Positions 36,566 through 49,065 of a stretch of DNA of 64,000 bases are shown one piece after another (position 1 is the stretch's first letter; every line of letters begins with the position of its first letter). The DNA is from Loxodes magnus (Eukaryota; Ciliophora; Karyorelictea; Loxodida; Loxodidae). The notes beneath the pieces were generated by a model. That model saw only the letters and a list, made by a program, of their open reading frames with translations, did not search any database and was not told the DNA's origin. Location of the stretch: contig CAMPDV010000886.1 of NCBI GenBank assembly GCA_946699065.1, forward strand, positions 1 through 64,000, written 5' to 3'. Both the position numbers and the translations under genes were made by a program.

Positions 36566-37423
36566 GTGAGACTATGGGACGTCAAAACAGGTACCTGTAA
36601 GACCATGAGTGGTCACACTAGTTCTGTATCATCTGTGGCTATATCCAGTGATTCAGAGTTCATCGTATCGGGAAGTGGAGATAAGACGGTGAGACTATGG
36701 GACGTCAAAACAGGTACCTGTAAGACCATGAGTGGTCACACTAGTTGTGTATCATCTGTGGCTATATCCAGTGATTCAGAGTTCATCGTATCGGGAAGTG
36801 GAGATAAGACGGTGAGACTATGGGACGTCAAAACAGGTACCTGTAAGACCATGAGTGGTCACAATAGTTCTGTATCATCTGTGGCTATATCCAGTGATTC
36901 AGAGTTCATCGTATCGGAAAGTTTAGATAAAACGGTGAGACTATGGGACGTCAAGACAGGTACCTGTAAGACCATGAGTGGTCACACTAGTTCTGTATCA
37001 TCTGTGGCTATATCCAGTGATTCAGAGTTCATCGTATCGGGAAGTAGAAATTATACGGTGAGACTATGGGACGTCAAAACAGGTACCTGTAAGACCATGA
37101 GTGGTCACACTTATTCTGTATTATCTGTGGATATATCCAGTGATTCAGAGTTCATCGTATCGGGAAGTCATGATAAGACGGTGAGACTATATGACGTCAA
37201 AACAGGTACCTGTAAGACCATGAGTGGTCACACTAGTTCTGTATCATCTGTGGCTATATCCAGTGATTCAGAGTTCATCGTATCGGGAAGTGGAGATAAA
37301 ACGGTGAGACTATGGGACGTCAAAACAGGTACCTGTAAGACCATGAGTGGTCACACACATTATGTATCATCTGTGGCTATATCCAGTTATTCAGAGTTCA
37401 TCGTATCGGGAAGTCATGATTAG
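36566..37423 (+). CDS. Open WD40 block, 7 repeats (285 codons)
   Basis: Alleles: TSS-GDK, TSC-GDK, NSS-LDK with SES, TSS-RNY, TYS-HDK with VLSVD and RLYD, TSS-GDK, THY-SSY-HD-stop. Positions 36605-37412 match 38448-39255 at an offset of 1,843 bp. In that second copy one codon of the third unit is TAA. Confidence 0.34.
   Translation: MRLWDVKTGTCKTMSGHTSSVSSVAISSDSEFIVSGSGDKTVRLWDVKTGTCKTMSGHTSCVSSVAISSDSEFIVSGSGDKTVRLWDVKTGTCKTMSGHNSSVSSVAISSDSEFIVSESLDKTVRLWDVKTGTCKTMSGHTSSVSSVAISSDSEFIVSGSRNYTVRLWDVKTGTCKTMSGHTYSVLSVDISSDSEFIVSGSHDKTVRLYDVKTGTCKTMSGHTSSVSSVAISSDSEFIVSGSGDKTVRLWDVKTGTCKTMSGHTHYVSSVAISSYSEFIVSGSHD
36605..37412 (+). repeat. SES block, copy 1 (808 bp)
   Basis: Matches 38448-39255 at offset 1,843 bp (15 units less one 2-bp deletion). 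It is marked by the SES allele followed by lysine 35 AAG, then TSS-RNY and TYS-HDK-RLYD. Confidence 0.88.
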
Positions 37424-37426
37424 ACG

Positions 37427-38161
37427 GTGAGACTATGGGACGTCAAAACAGGTACCTGTAAGACCATGAGTGGTCACAATAGTTCTGTATCATCTGTGGC
37501 TATATCCAGTTATTCAGAGTTCATCGTATCGGGAAGTAGAAATTATACGGTGAGACTATGGGACGTCAAAACAGGTACCTGTAAGACCATGAGTGGTCAC
37601 ACTTATTCTGTATTATCTGTGGATATATCCAGTGATTCAGAGTTCATCGTATCGGGAAGTTTAGATAAAACGGTGAGACTATGGGACGTCAAAACAGGTA
37701 CCTGTAAGACCATGAGTGGTCACACTAGTTCTGTATCATCTGTGGCTATATCCAGTGATTCAGAGTTCATCGTATCGGGAAGTGGAGATAAAACGGTGAG
37801 ACTATGGGACGTCAAAACAGGTACCTGTAAGACCATGAGTGGTCACACTAGTTCTGTATCATCTGTGGCTATATCCAGTGATTCAGAGTTCATCGTATCG
37901 GGAAGTGGAGATAAAACGGTGAGACTATGGGACGTCAAAACAGGTACCTGTAAGACCATGAGTGGTCACACTAGTTCTGTATCATCTGTGGCTATATCCA
38001 GTGATTCAGAGTTCATCGTATCGGGAAGTTTAGATAAAACGGTGAGACTATGGGACGTCAAAACAGGTACCTGTAAGACCATGAGTGGTCACACACATTA
38101 TGTATCATCTGTGGCTATATCCAGTGATTCAGAGTTCATCGTATCGGGAAGTCATGATTAG
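37427..38161 (+). CDS. Open WD40 block, 6 repeats (244 codons)
   Basis: Alleles: NSS-SSY-RNY, TYS-LDK with VLSVD, TSS-GDK, TSS-GDK, TSS-LDK, THY-HD-stop. It opens directly after the TAG that closes the preceding block. The next unit is an IGH unit with the 2-bp deletion and, unusually for the ggata haplotype, GDK in place of HD-stop. Confidence 0.3.
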   Translation: MRLWDVKTGTCKTMSGHNSSVSSVAISSYSEFIVSGSRNYTVRLWDVKTGTCKTMSGHTYSVLSVDISSDSEFIVSGSLDKTVRLWDVKTGTCKTMSGHTSSVSSVAISSDSEFIVSGSGDKTVRLWDVKTGTCKTMSGHTSSVSSVAISSDSEFIVSGSGDKTVRLWDVKTGTCKTMSGHTSSVSSVAISSDSEFIVSGSLDKTVRLWDVKTGTCKTMSGHTHYVSSVAISSDSEFIVSGSHD

Positions 38162-38447
38162 ACGGTGAGACTATGGGACGTCAAAACAGGTACCTGTAAG
38201 ACCATGATTGGTCACACACATTATGTATCATGTGGATATATCCAGTGATTCAGAGTTCATCGTATCGGGAAGTGGAGATAAGACGGTGAGACTATGGGAC
38301 GTCAAAACAGGTACCTGTAAGACCATGAGTGGTCACACTAGTTCTGTATCATCTGTGGCTATATCCAGTGATTCAGAGTTCATCGTATCGGGAAGTGGAG
38401 ATAAAACGGTGAGACTATGGGACGTCAAAACAGGTACCTGTAAGACC

Positions 38448-39255
38448 ATGAGTGGTCACACTAGTTCTGTATCATCTGTGGCTATATCCAGTGATTCAGA
38501 GTTCATCGTATCGGGAAGTGGAGATAAGACGGTGAGACTATGGGACGTCAAAACAGGTACCTGTAAGACCATGAGTGGTCACACTAGTTGTGTATCATCT
38601 GTGGCTATATCCAGTGATTCAGAGTTCATCGTATCGGGAAGTGGAGATAAGACGGTGAGACTATGGGACGTCAAAACAGGTACCTGTAAGACCATGAGTG
38701 GTCACAATAGTTCTGTATAATCTGTGGCTATATCCAGTGATTCAGAGTTCATCGTATCGGAAAGTTTAGATAAAACGGTGAGACTATGGGACGTCAAGAC
38801 AGGTACCTGTAAGACCATGAGTGGTCACACTAGTTCTGTATCATCTGTGGCTATATCCAGTGATTCAGAGTTCATCGTATCGGGAAGTAGAAATTATACG
38901 GTGAGACTATGGGACGTCAAAACAGGTACCTGTAAGACCATGAGTGGTCACACTTATTCTGTATTATCTGTGGATATATCCAGTGATTCAGAGTTCATCG
39001 TATCGGGAAGTCATGATAAGACGGTGAGACTATATGACGTCAAAACAGGTACCTGTAAGACCATGAGTGGTCACACTAGTTCTGTATCATCTGTGGCTAT
39101 ATCCAGTGATTCAGAGTTCATCGTATCGGGAAGTGGAGATAAAACGGTGAGACTATGGGACGTCAAAACAGGTACCTGTAAGACCATGAGTGGTCACACA
39201 CATTATGTATCATCTGTGGCTATATCCAGTTATTCAGAGTTCATCGTATCGGGAA
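38448..39255 (+). repeat. SES block, copy 2
   Basis: Same order as 36605-37412. It differs by the in-frame TAA at 38718-38720, a private change, and parts from copy 1 at codon 25 of the last unit. Confidence 0.88.
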
Positions 39256-39635
39256 GTTTAGATAAAACGGTGAGACTATGGGACGTCAAAACAGGTACCT
39301 GTAAGACCATGAGTGGTCACACTAGTTCTGTATCATCTGTGGCTATATCCAGTTATTCAGAGTTCATCGTATCGGGAAGTGGAGATAAGACGGTGAGACT
39401 ATGGGACGTCAAAACAGGTACCTGTAAGACCATGAGTGGTCACACACATTATGTATCATCTGTGGCTATATGCAGTTATTCAGAGTTCATCGTATCGGGA
39501 AGTAGAAATTATACGGTGAGACTATGGGACGTCAAAACAGGTACCTGTAAGACCATGAGTGGTCACAATAGTTCTGTATCATCTGTGGCTATATCCAGTG
39601 ATTCAGAGTTCATCGTATCGGGAAGTCATGATTAG
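38724..39635 (+). CDS. Open WD40 block, about 8 repeats (303 codons)
   Basis: Begins just after the only TAA created inside the strand-A codons (38718-38720). Alleles: SES-LDK, TSS-RNY, TYS-HDK with RLYD, TSS-GDK, THY-SSY-LDK, TSS-SSY-GDK, THY-CSY-RNY, NSS-HD-stop. Its left half copies 36.9-37.4 kb and its right end is copied at 53.4-53.8 kb, so the block is a composite of two segment families. Confidence 0.33.
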   Translation: MAISSDSEFIVSESLDKTVRLWDVKTGTCKTMSGHTSSVSSVAISSDSEFIVSGSRNYTVRLWDVKTGTCKTMSGHTYSVLSVDISSDSEFIVSGSHDKTVRLYDVKTGTCKTMSGHTSSVSSVAISSDSEFIVSGSGDKTVRLWDVKTGTCKTMSGHTHYVSSVAISSYSEFIVSGSLDKTVRLWDVKTGTCKTMSGHTSSVSSVAISSYSEFIVSGSGDKTVRLWDVKTGTCKTMSGHTHYVSSVAICSYSEFIVSGSRNYTVRLWDVKTGTCKTMSGHNSSVSSVAISSDSEFIVSGSHD

Positions 39636-40484
39636 ACGGTGAGACTATGGGACGTCAAAACAGGTACCTGTAAGACCATGAGTGGTCACACACATTATGT
39701 ATCATCTGTGGCTATATCCAGTTATTCAGAGTTCATCGTATCGGGAAGTTTAGATAAAACGGTGAGACTATGGGACGTCAAAACAGGTACCTGTAAGACC
39801 ATGAGTGGTCACACTAGTTCTGTATCATCTGTGGCTATATCCAGTGATTCAGAGTTCATCGTATCGGGAAGTCATGATAAGACGGTGAGACTATATGACG
39901 TCAAAACAGGTACCTGTAAGACCATGATTGGTCACACACATTATGTATCATGTGGCTATATCCAGTGATTCAGAGTTCATCGTATCGGGAAGTTTAGATA
40001 AAACGGTGAGACTATGGGACGTCAAAACAGGTACCTGTAAGACCATGAGTGGTCACACTAGTTCTGTATCATCTGTGGCTATATCCAGTGATTCAGAGTT
40101 CATCGTATCGGGAAGTGGAGATAAAACGGTGAGACTATGGGACGTCAAAACAGGTACCTGTAAGACCATGAGTGGTCACACTAGTTCTGTATCATCTGTG
40201 GCTATATCCAGTGATTCAGAGTTCATCGTATCGGGAAGTTTAGATAAAACGGTGAGACTATGGGACGTCAAAACAGGTACCTGTAAGACCATGAGTGGTC
40301 ACACTTATTCTGTATTATCTGTGGATATATCCAGTGATTCAGAGTTCATCGTATCGGGAAGTCATGATTAGACGGTGAGACTATGGGACGTCAAAACAGG
40401 TACCTGTAAGACCATGAGTGGTCACACACATTATGTATCATCTGTGGCTATATCCAGTGATTCAGAGTTCATCGTATCGGGAAG
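39309..40484 (+). repeat. SSY-GDK / TYS block, copy 1
   Basis: Matches 53448-54623 at offset 14,139 bp, the longest-range copy I recognise. It spans one 2-bp-deletion unit and ends with TYS-HD-stop. One visible difference is SSY here against SSD there in the THY-LDK unit. Confidence 0.85.
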
Positions 40485-40620
40485 TGGAGATAAGACGGTG
40501 AGACTATGGGACGTCAAAACAGGTACCTGTAAGACCATGAGTGGTCACACACATTATGTATCATCTGTGGCTATATCCAGTGATTCAGAGTTCATCGTAT
40601 CGGGAAGTCATGATTAGACG

Positions 40621-41601
40621 GTGAGACTATGGGACGTCAAAACAGGTACCTGTAAGACCATGAGTGGTCACACACATTATGTATCATCTGTGGCTATATC
40701 CAGTGATTCAGAGTTCATCGTATCGGGAAGTGGAGATAAAACGGTGAGACTATGGGACGTCAAAACAGGTACCTGTAAGACCATGAGTGGTCACACTAGT
40801 TCTGTATCATCTGTGGCTATATCCAGTGATTCAGAGTTCATCGTATCGGGAAGTGGAGATAAAACGGTGAGACTATGGGACGTCAAAACAGGTACCTGTA
40901 AGACCATGAGTGGTCACACTAGTTCTGTATCATCTGTGGCTATATCCAGTGATTCAGAGTTCATCGTATCGGGAAGTGGAGATAAAACGGTGAGACTATG
41001 GGACGTCAAAACAGGTACCTGTAAGACCATGAGTGGTCACACTAGTTCTGTATCATCTGTGGCTATATCCAGTGATTCAGAGTTCATCGTATCGGGAAGT
41101 GGAGATAAGACGGTGAGACTATGGGACGTCAAAACAGGTACCTGTAAGACCATGAGTGGTCACACTAGTTCTGTATCATCTGTGGCTATATCCAGTGATT
41201 CAGAGTTCATCGTATCGGGAAGTGGAGATAAAACGGTGAGACTATGGGACGTCAAAACAGGTACCTGTAAGACCATGAGTGGTCACACACATTATGTATC
41301 ATCTGTGGCTATATCCAGTGATTCAGAGTTCATCGTATCGGGAAGTAGAAATTATACGGTGAGACTATGGGACGTCAAAACAGGTACCTGTAAGACCATG
41401 AGTGGTCACAATAGTTCTGTATCATCTGTGGCTATATCCAGTTATTCAGAGTTCATCGTATCGGGAGGTAGAGATAAAACGGTGAGACTATGGGACGTCA
41501 AAACAGGTACCTGTAAGACCATGAGTGGTCACACTAGTTCTGTATCATCTGTGTCTATATCCAGTGATTCAGAGTTCATCGTATCGGGAAGTCATGATTA
41601 G
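40621..41601 (+). CDS. Open WD40 block, 8 repeats, four identical-type TSS-GDK units in a row
   Basis: Alleles: THY-GDK, four TSS-GDK units, THY-RNY, NSS-SSY-RDK with SGG, TSS-SIS-HD-stop. The run of TSS-GDK units is a very homogeneous stretch and differs only by AAA/AAG at lysine 27. The block end is the same module as at 36195 and 45044. Confidence 0.35.
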   Translation: MRLWDVKTGTCKTMSGHTHYVSSVAISSDSEFIVSGSGDKTVRLWDVKTGTCKTMSGHTSSVSSVAISSDSEFIVSGSGDKTVRLWDVKTGTCKTMSGHTSSVSSVAISSDSEFIVSGSGDKTVRLWDVKTGTCKTMSGHTSSVSSVAISSDSEFIVSGSGDKTVRLWDVKTGTCKTMSGHTSSVSSVAISSDSEFIVSGSGDKTVRLWDVKTGTCKTMSGHTHYVSSVAISSDSEFIVSGSRNYTVRLWDVKTGTCKTMSGHNSSVSSVAISSYSEFIVSGGRDKTVRLWDVKTGTCKTMSGHTSSVSSVSISSDSEFIVSGSHD

Positions 41602-44186
41602 ACGGTGAGACTATGGGACGTCAAAACAGGTACCTGTAAGACCATGAGTGGTCACACACATTATGTATCATCTGTGGCTATATCCAGTGATTCAGAGTTC
41701 ATCGTATCGGGAAGTTTAGATAAAACGGTGAGACTATGGGACGTCAAAACAGGTACCTGTAAGACCATGAGTGGTCACACTAGTTCTGTATCATCTGTGG
41801 CTATATCCAGTGATTCAGAGTTCATCGTATCGGGAAGTGGAGATAAGACTGTGAGACTATGGGACGTCAAAACAGGTACCTGTAAGACCATGAGTGGTCA
41901 CACACATTATGTATCATCTGTGGCTATATGCAGTTATTCAGAGTTCATCGTATCGGGAAGTAGAAATTATACGGTGAGACTATGGGACGTCAAAACAGGT
42001 ACCTGTAAGACCATGATTGGTCACACACATTATGTATCATGTGGATATATCCAGTGATTCAGAGTTCATCGTATCGGGAAGTCATGATTAGACGGTGAGA
42101 CTATGGGACGTCAAAACAGGTACCTGTAAGACCATGAGTGGTCACACACATTATGTATCATCTGTGGCTATATCCAGTGATTCAGAGTTCATCGTATCGG
42201 GAAGTTTAGATAAAACGGTGAGACTATGGGACGTCAAAACAGGTACCTGTAAGACCATGAGTGGTCACAATAGTTCTGTATCATCTGTGGCTATATCCAG
42301 TGATTCAGAGTTCATCGTATCGGGAAGTAGAAATTATACGGTGAGACTATGGGACGTCAAAACAGGTACCTGTAAGACCATGAGTGGTCACACTTATTCT
42401 GTATTATCTGTGGATATATCCAGTGATTCAGAGTTCATCGTATCGGGAAGTCATGATAAGACGGTGAGACTATGGGACGTCAAAACAGGTACCTGTAAGA
42501 CCATGAGTGGTCACACACATTATGTATCATCTGTGGCTATATCCAGTGATTCAGAGTTCATCGTATCGGGAAGTCATGATTAGACGGTGAGACTATGGGA
42601 CGTCAAAACAGGTACCTGTAAGACCATGAGTGGTCACACACATTATGTATCATCTGTGGCTATATCCAGTGATTCAGAGTTCATCGTATCGGGAAGTGGA
42701 GATAAAACGGTGAGACTATGGGACGTCAAAACAGGTACCTGTAAGACCATGAGTGGTCACAATAGTTCTGTATCATCTGTGGCTATATCCAGTGATTCAG
42801 AGTTCATCGTATCGGGAGGTAGAGATAAAACGGTGAGACTATGGGACGTCAAGACAGGTACCTGTAAGACCATGAGTGGTCACAATAGTTCTGTATCATC
42901 TGTGGCTATATCCAGTGATTCAGAGTTCATCGTATCGGGAAGTTTAGATAAAACGGTGAGACTATATGACGTCAAAACAGGTACCTGTAAGACCATGAGT
43001 GGTCACACACATTATGTATCATCTGTGGCTATATCCAGTGATTCAGAGTTCATCGTATCGGGAAGTGGAGATAAAACGGTGAGACTATGGGACGTCAAAA
43101 CAGGTACCTGTAAGACCATGAGTGGTCACAATAGTTCTGTATCATCTGTGGCTATATCCAGTGATTCAGAGTTCATCGTATCGGGAAGTCATGATTAGAC
43201 GGTGAGACTATGGGACGTCAAAACAGGTACCTGTAAGACCATGAGTGGTCACACTAGTTCTGTATCATCTGTGGCTATATCCAGTGATTCAGAGTTCATC
43301 GTATCGGGAAGTGGAGATAAAACGGTGAGACTATGGGACGTCAAAACAGGTACCTGTAAGACCATGAGTGGTCACACACATTATGTATCATCTGTGGCTA
43401 TATCCAGTGATTCAGAGTTCATCGTATCGGGAAGTAGAAATTATACGGTGAGACTATGGGACGTCAAAACAGGTACCTGTAAGACCATGATTGGTCACAC
43501 TAGTTCTGTATCATCTGTGGCTATATCCAGTTATTCAGAGTTCATCGTATTAGTGAAGTGGAGATAAAACGGTGAGACTATGGGACGTCAAGACAGGTAC
43601 CTGTAAGACCATGAGTGGTCACACTAGTTCTGTATCATCTGTGGCTATATCCAGTGATTCAGAGTTCATCGTATCGGGAAGTGGAGATAAAACGGTGAGA
43701 CTATGGGACGTCAAAACAGGTACCTGTAAGACCATGAGTGGTCACACTAGTTCTGTATCATCTGTGGCTATATCCAGTGATTCAGAGTTCATCGTATCGG
43801 GAAGTGGAGATAAGACGGTGAGACTATGGGACGTCAAAACAGGTACCTGTAAGACCATGAGTGGTCACACTAGTTCTGTATCATCTGTGGCTATATCCAG
43901 TGATTCAGAGTTCATCGTATCGGGAAGTCATGATTAGACGGTGAGACTATGGGACGTCAAAACAGGTACCTGTAAGACCATGAGTGGTCACACACATTAT
44001 GTATCATCTGTGGCTATATCCAGTTATTCAGAGTTCATCGTATCGGGAAGTGGAGATAAGACGGTGAGACTATGGGACGTCAAAACAGGTACCTGTAAGA
44101 CCATGAGTGGTCACACACATTATGTATCATCTGTGGCTATATCCAGTGATTCAGAGTTCATCGTATCGGGAAGTCATGATTAGACG

Positions 44187-45044
44187 GTGAGACTATGGGA
44201 CGTCAAAACAGGTACCTGTAAGACCATGAGTGGTCACACACATTATGTATCATCTGTGGCTATATCCAGTGATTCAGAGTTCATCGTATCGGGAAGTGGA
44301 GATAAAACGGTGAGACTATGGGACGTCAAAACAGGTACCTGTAAGACCATGAGTGGTCACACACATTATGTATCATCTGTGGCTATATCCAGTGATTCAG
44401 AGTTCATCGTATCGGGAAGTGGAGATAAGACGGTGAGACTATGGGACGTCAAGACAGGTACCTGTAAGACCATGAGTGGTCACACTAGTTCTGTATCATC
44501 TGTGGCTATATCCAGTGATTCAGAGTTCATCGTATCGGGAAGTGGAGATAAAACGGTGAGACTATGGGACGTCAAAACAGGTACCTGTAAGACCATGAGT
44601 GGTCACACTAGTTCTGTATCATCTGTGGCTATATCCAGTGATTCAGAGTTCATCGTATCGGGAAGTGGAGATAAGACGGTGAGACTATGGGACGTCAAAA
44701 CAGGTACCTGTAAGACCATGAGTGGTCACACACATTATGTATCATCTGTGGCTATATCCAGTGATTCAGAGTTCATCGTATCGGGAAGTTTAGATAAAAC
44801 GGTGAGACTATGGGACGTCAAAACAGGTACCTGTAAGACCATGAGTGGTCACAATAGTTCTGTATCATCTGTGGCTATATCCAGTTATTCAGAGTTCATC
44901 GTATCGGGAGGTAGAGATAAAACGGTGAGACTATGGGACGTCAAAACAGGTACCTGTAAGACCATGAGTGGTCACACTAGTTCTGTATCATCTGTGTCTA
45001 TATCCAGTGATTCAGAGTTCATCGTATCGGGAAGTCATGATTAG
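44187..45044 (+). CDS. Open WD40 block, 7 repeats (285 codons)
   Basis: Alleles: THY-GDK, THY-GDK, TSS-GDK, TSS-GDK, THY-LDK, NSS-SSY-RDK with SGG, TSS-SIS-HD-stop. The next unit, at about 45,111, has the rare VYAVA form in place of VSSVA, the only full-length unit with this allele. Confidence 0.33.
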   Translation: MRLWDVKTGTCKTMSGHTHYVSSVAISSDSEFIVSGSGDKTVRLWDVKTGTCKTMSGHTHYVSSVAISSDSEFIVSGSGDKTVRLWDVKTGTCKTMSGHTSSVSSVAISSDSEFIVSGSGDKTVRLWDVKTGTCKTMSGHTSSVSSVAISSDSEFIVSGSGDKTVRLWDVKTGTCKTMSGHTHYVSSVAISSDSEFIVSGSLDKTVRLWDVKTGTCKTMSGHNSSVSSVAISSYSEFIVSGGRDKTVRLWDVKTGTCKTMSGHTSSVSSVSISSDSEFIVSGSHD

Positions 45045-45721
45045 ACGGTGAGACTATGGGACGTCAAAACAGGTACCTGTAAGACCATGAGTGGTCACAC
45101 ACATTATGTATATGCTGTGGCTATATCCAGTGATTCAGAGTTCATCGTATCGGGAAGTTTAGATAAAACGGTGAGACTATGGGACGTCAAAACAGGTACC
45201 TGTAAGACCATGAGTGGTCACACACATTATGTATCATCTGTGGCTATATCCAGTGATTCAGAGTTCATCGTATCGGGAAGTAGAAATTATACGGTGAGAC
45301 TATGGGACGTCAAAACAGGTACCTGTAAGACCATGAGTGGTCACACACATTATGTATCATCTGTGGCTATATCCAGTGATTCAGAGTTCATCGTATCGGG
45401 AAGTCATGATTAGACGGTGAGACTATGGGACGTCAAAACAGGTACCTGTAAGACCATGAGTGGTCACACTAGTTCTGTATCATCTGTGGCTATATCCAGT
45501 GATTCAGAGTTCATCGTATCGGGAAGTGGAGATAAAACGGTGAGACTATGGGACGTCAAAACAGGTACCTGTAAGACCATGAGTGGTCACACTAGTTCTG
45601 TATCATCTGTGGCTATATCCAGTGATTCAGAGTTCATCGTATCGGGAAGTGGAGATAAGACGGTGAGACTATGGGACGTCAAAACAGGTACCTGTAAGAC
45701 CATGAGTGGTCACACACATTA

Positions 45722-46020
45722 TGTATCATCTGTGGCTATATCCAGTGATTCAGAGTTCATCGTATCGGGAAGTGATGATAAGACGGTGAGACTATGGGAC
45801 GTCAAGACAGGTACCTGTAAGACCATGAGTGGTCACACAGATTGAGTATATGCAGTGGCTATATCCAGTGATTCAGAGTTCATCGTATCGGGAAGTTGAG
45901 ATAAGACGGTGAGACTATGGGACGTCAAAACAGGTACCTGTAAGACCATGAGTGGTCACACTTATTCTGTATTATCTGTGGATATATCCAGTGATTCAGA
46001 GTTCATCGTATCGGGAAGTC
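45722..46020 (+). repeat. TGA-bearing unit module, copy 1
   Basis: A unit reading HTD-stop-VYAVA (TGA at 45843-45845) also has TGA at codon 25 (45897-45899) and is followed by a TYS unit. The same pair of TGAs occurs at 55679-55681 and 55733-55735, offset 9,836 bp, where the strand reads VYDVA. This is a second class of stop, separate from the codon-27 TAG. Confidence 0.88.
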
Positions 46021-46889
46021 ATGATAAGACGGTGAGACTATATGACGTCAAAACAGGTACCTGTAAGACCATGAGTGGTCACACTAGTTCTGTATCATCT
46101 GTGGCTATATCCAGTGATTCAGAGTTCATCGTATCGGGAAGTGGAGATAAAACGGTGAGACTATGGGACGTCAAAACAGGTACCTGTAAGACCATGAGTG
46201 GTCACAATAGTTCTGTATCATCTGTGGCTATATCCAGTGATTCAGAGTTCATCGTATCGGAAAGTTTAGATAAAACGGTGAGACTATGGGACGTCAAGAC
46301 AGGTACCTGTAAGACCATGAGTGGTCACACACATTATGTATCATCTGTGGCTATATCCAGTGATTCAGAGTTCATCGTATCGGGAAGTCATGATAAGACG
46401 GTGAGACTATGGGACGTCAAAACAGGTACCTGTAAGACCATGAGTGGTCACACTAGTTGTGTATCATCTGTGGCTATATCCAGTGATTCAGAGTTCATCG
46501 TATCGGGAAGTTTAGATAAGACGGTGAGACTATATGACGTCAAAACAGGTACCTGTAAGACCATGAGTGGTCACACTAGTTGTGTATCATCTGTGGCTAT
46601 ATCCAGTGATTCAGAGTTCATCGTATCGGGAAGTTTAGATAAGACGGTGAGACTATGGGACGTCAAAACAGGTACCTGTAAGACCATGAGTGGTCACACT
46701 AGTTGTGTATCATCTGTGGCTATATCCAGTGATTCAGAGTTCATCGTATCGGGAAGTTTAGATAAGACGGTGAGACTATGGGACGTCAAAACAGGTACCT
46801 GTAAGACCATGAGTGGTCACACTAGTTGTGTATCATCTGTGGCTATATCCAGTGATTCAGAGTTCATCGTATCGGGAAGTCATGATTAG
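45909..46889 (+). CDS. Open WD40 block, 8 repeats, TSC-rich
   Basis: Opens after a unit that holds two TGA codons. Alleles: TYS-HDK with RLYD, TSS-GDK, NSS-LDK with SES, THY-HDK, TSC-LDK with RLYD, TSC-LDK, TSC-LDK, TSC-HD-stop. The run of TSC units (cysteine at residue 7) is the densest in the window and continues for one more TSC unit beyond the stop. Confidence 0.34.
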   Translation: MRLWDVKTGTCKTMSGHTYSVLSVDISSDSEFIVSGSHDKTVRLYDVKTGTCKTMSGHTSSVSSVAISSDSEFIVSGSGDKTVRLWDVKTGTCKTMSGHNSSVSSVAISSDSEFIVSESLDKTVRLWDVKTGTCKTMSGHTHYVSSVAISSDSEFIVSGSHDKTVRLWDVKTGTCKTMSGHTSCVSSVAISSDSEFIVSGSLDKTVRLYDVKTGTCKTMSGHTSCVSSVAISSDSEFIVSGSLDKTVRLWDVKTGTCKTMSGHTSCVSSVAISSDSEFIVSGSLDKTVRLWDVKTGTCKTMSGHTSCVSSVAISSDSEFIVSGSHD

Positions 46890-46931
46890 ACGGTGAGACT
46901 ATGGGACGTCAAAACAGGTACCTGTAAGACC

Positions 46932-49065
46932 ATGAGTGGTCACACTAGTTGTGTATCATCTGTGGCTATATCCAGTGATTCAGAGTTCATCGTATCGGGA
47001 AGTCATGATTAGACGGTGAGACTATGGGACGTCAAAACAGGTACCTGTAAGACCATGAGTGGTCACACACATTATGTATCATCTGTGGCTATATGCAGTT
47101 ATTCAGAGTTCATCGTATCGGGAAGTAGAAATTATACGGTGAGACTATGGGACGTCAAAACAGGTACCTGTAAGACCATGAGTGGTCACACTTATTCTGT
47201 ATTATCTGTGGATATATCCAGTGATTCAGAGTTCATCGTATCGGGAAGTCATGATTAGACGGTGAGACTATGGGACGTCAAAACAGGTACCTGTAAGACC
47301 ATGAGTGGTCACACTAGTTCTGTATCATCTGTGGCTATATGCAGTTATTCAGAGTTCATCGTATCGGGAAGTAGAAATTATACGGTGAGACTATGGGACG
47401 TCAAAACAGGTACCTGTAAGACCATGAGTGGTCACACTAGTTCTGTATCATCTGTGGCTATATCCAGTGATTCAGAGTTCATCGTATCGGGAAGTCATGA
47501 TTAGACGGTGAGACTATGGGACGTCAAAACAGGTACCTGTAAGACCATGAGTGGTCACACACATTATGTATCATCTGTGGCTATATCCAGTGATTCAGAG
47601 TTCATCGTATCGGGAAGTCATGATTAGACGGTGAGACTATGGGACGTCAAAACAGGTACCTGTAAGACCATGAGTGGTCACACACATTATGTATCATCTG
47701 TGGCTATATGCAGTTATTCAGAGTTCATCGTATCGGGAAGTAGAAATTATACGGTGAGACTATGGGACGTCAAAACAGGTACCTGTAAGACCATGATTGG
47801 TCACACACATTATGTATCATGTGGCTATATCCAGTGATTCAGAGTTCATCGTATCGGGAAGTTTAGATAAAACGGTGAGACTATGGGACGTCAAAACAGG
47901 TACCTGTAAGACCATGAGTGGTCACAATAGTTCTGTATCATCTGTGGCTATATCCAGTGATTCAGAGTTCATCGTATCGGGAAGTCATGATTAGACGGTG
48001 AGACTATGGGACGTCAAAACAGGTACCTGTAAGACCATGAGTGGTCACACACATTATGTATCATCTGTGGCTATATCCAGTGATTCAGAGTTCATCGTAT
48101 CGGGAAGTAGAAATTATACGGTGAGACTATGGGACGTCAAAACAGGTACCTGTAAGACCATGAGTGGTCACACTTATTCTGTATTATCTGTGGATATATC
48201 CAGTGATTCAGAGTTCATCGTATTGGGAAGTCATGATTAGACGGTGAGACTATGGGACGTCAAAACAGGTACCTGTAAGACCATGAGTGGTCACACACAT
48301 TATGTATCATCTGTGGCTATATCCAGTTATTCAGAGTTCATCGTATCGGGAAGTGGAGATAAGACGGTGAGACTATGGGACGTCAAAACAGGTACCTGTA
48401 AGACCATGAGTGGTCACACACATTATGTATCATCTGTGGCTATATCCAGTGATTCAGAGTTCATCGTATCGGGAAGTTTAGATAAAACGGTGAGACTATG
48501 GGACGTCAAAACAGGTACCTGTAAGACCATGAGTGGTCACACTAGTTCTGTATCATCTGTGGCTATATCCAGTGATTCAGAGTTCATCGTATCGGGAAGT
48601 GGAGATAAAACGGTGAGACTATGGGACGTCAAAACAGGTACCTGTAAGACCATGAGTGGTCACACACATTATGTATCATCTGTGGCTATATCCAGTGATT
48701 CAGAGTTCATCGTATCGGGAAGTGGAGATAAGACGGTGAGACTATGGGACGTCAAAACAGGTACCTGTAAGACCATGAGTGGTCACACTAGTTCTGTATC
48801 ATCTGTGGCTATATCCAGTTATTCAGAGTTCATCGTATCGGGAAGTAGAAATTATACGGTGAGACTATGGGACGTCAAGACAGGTACCTGTAAGACCATG
48901 AGTGGTCACACTAGTTCTGTATCATCTGTGGCTATATCCAGTGATTCAGAGTTCATCGTATCGGGAAGTTTAGATAAAACGGTGAGACTATGGGACGTCA
49001 AAACAAGTACCTGTAAGACCATGAGTGGTCACACTAGTTCTGTATCATCTGTGGCTATATCCAGT
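46932..49065 (+). repeat. 2.1-kb duplication, copy 1 (about 17 units)
   Basis: Matches 51359-53492 at a constant offset of 4,427 bp. Shared rare features include the L allele (tcg to ttg at about 48221 and 52648), TYS units and the TSS-CSY-RNY unit. Differences are allele swaps within single units, for example THY-CSY against NSS-SSY near 47.68/52.11 kb, THY-HD-stop with RLWD against RLYD, and NSS against TSS near 47.93/52.36 kb. Confidence 0.9.
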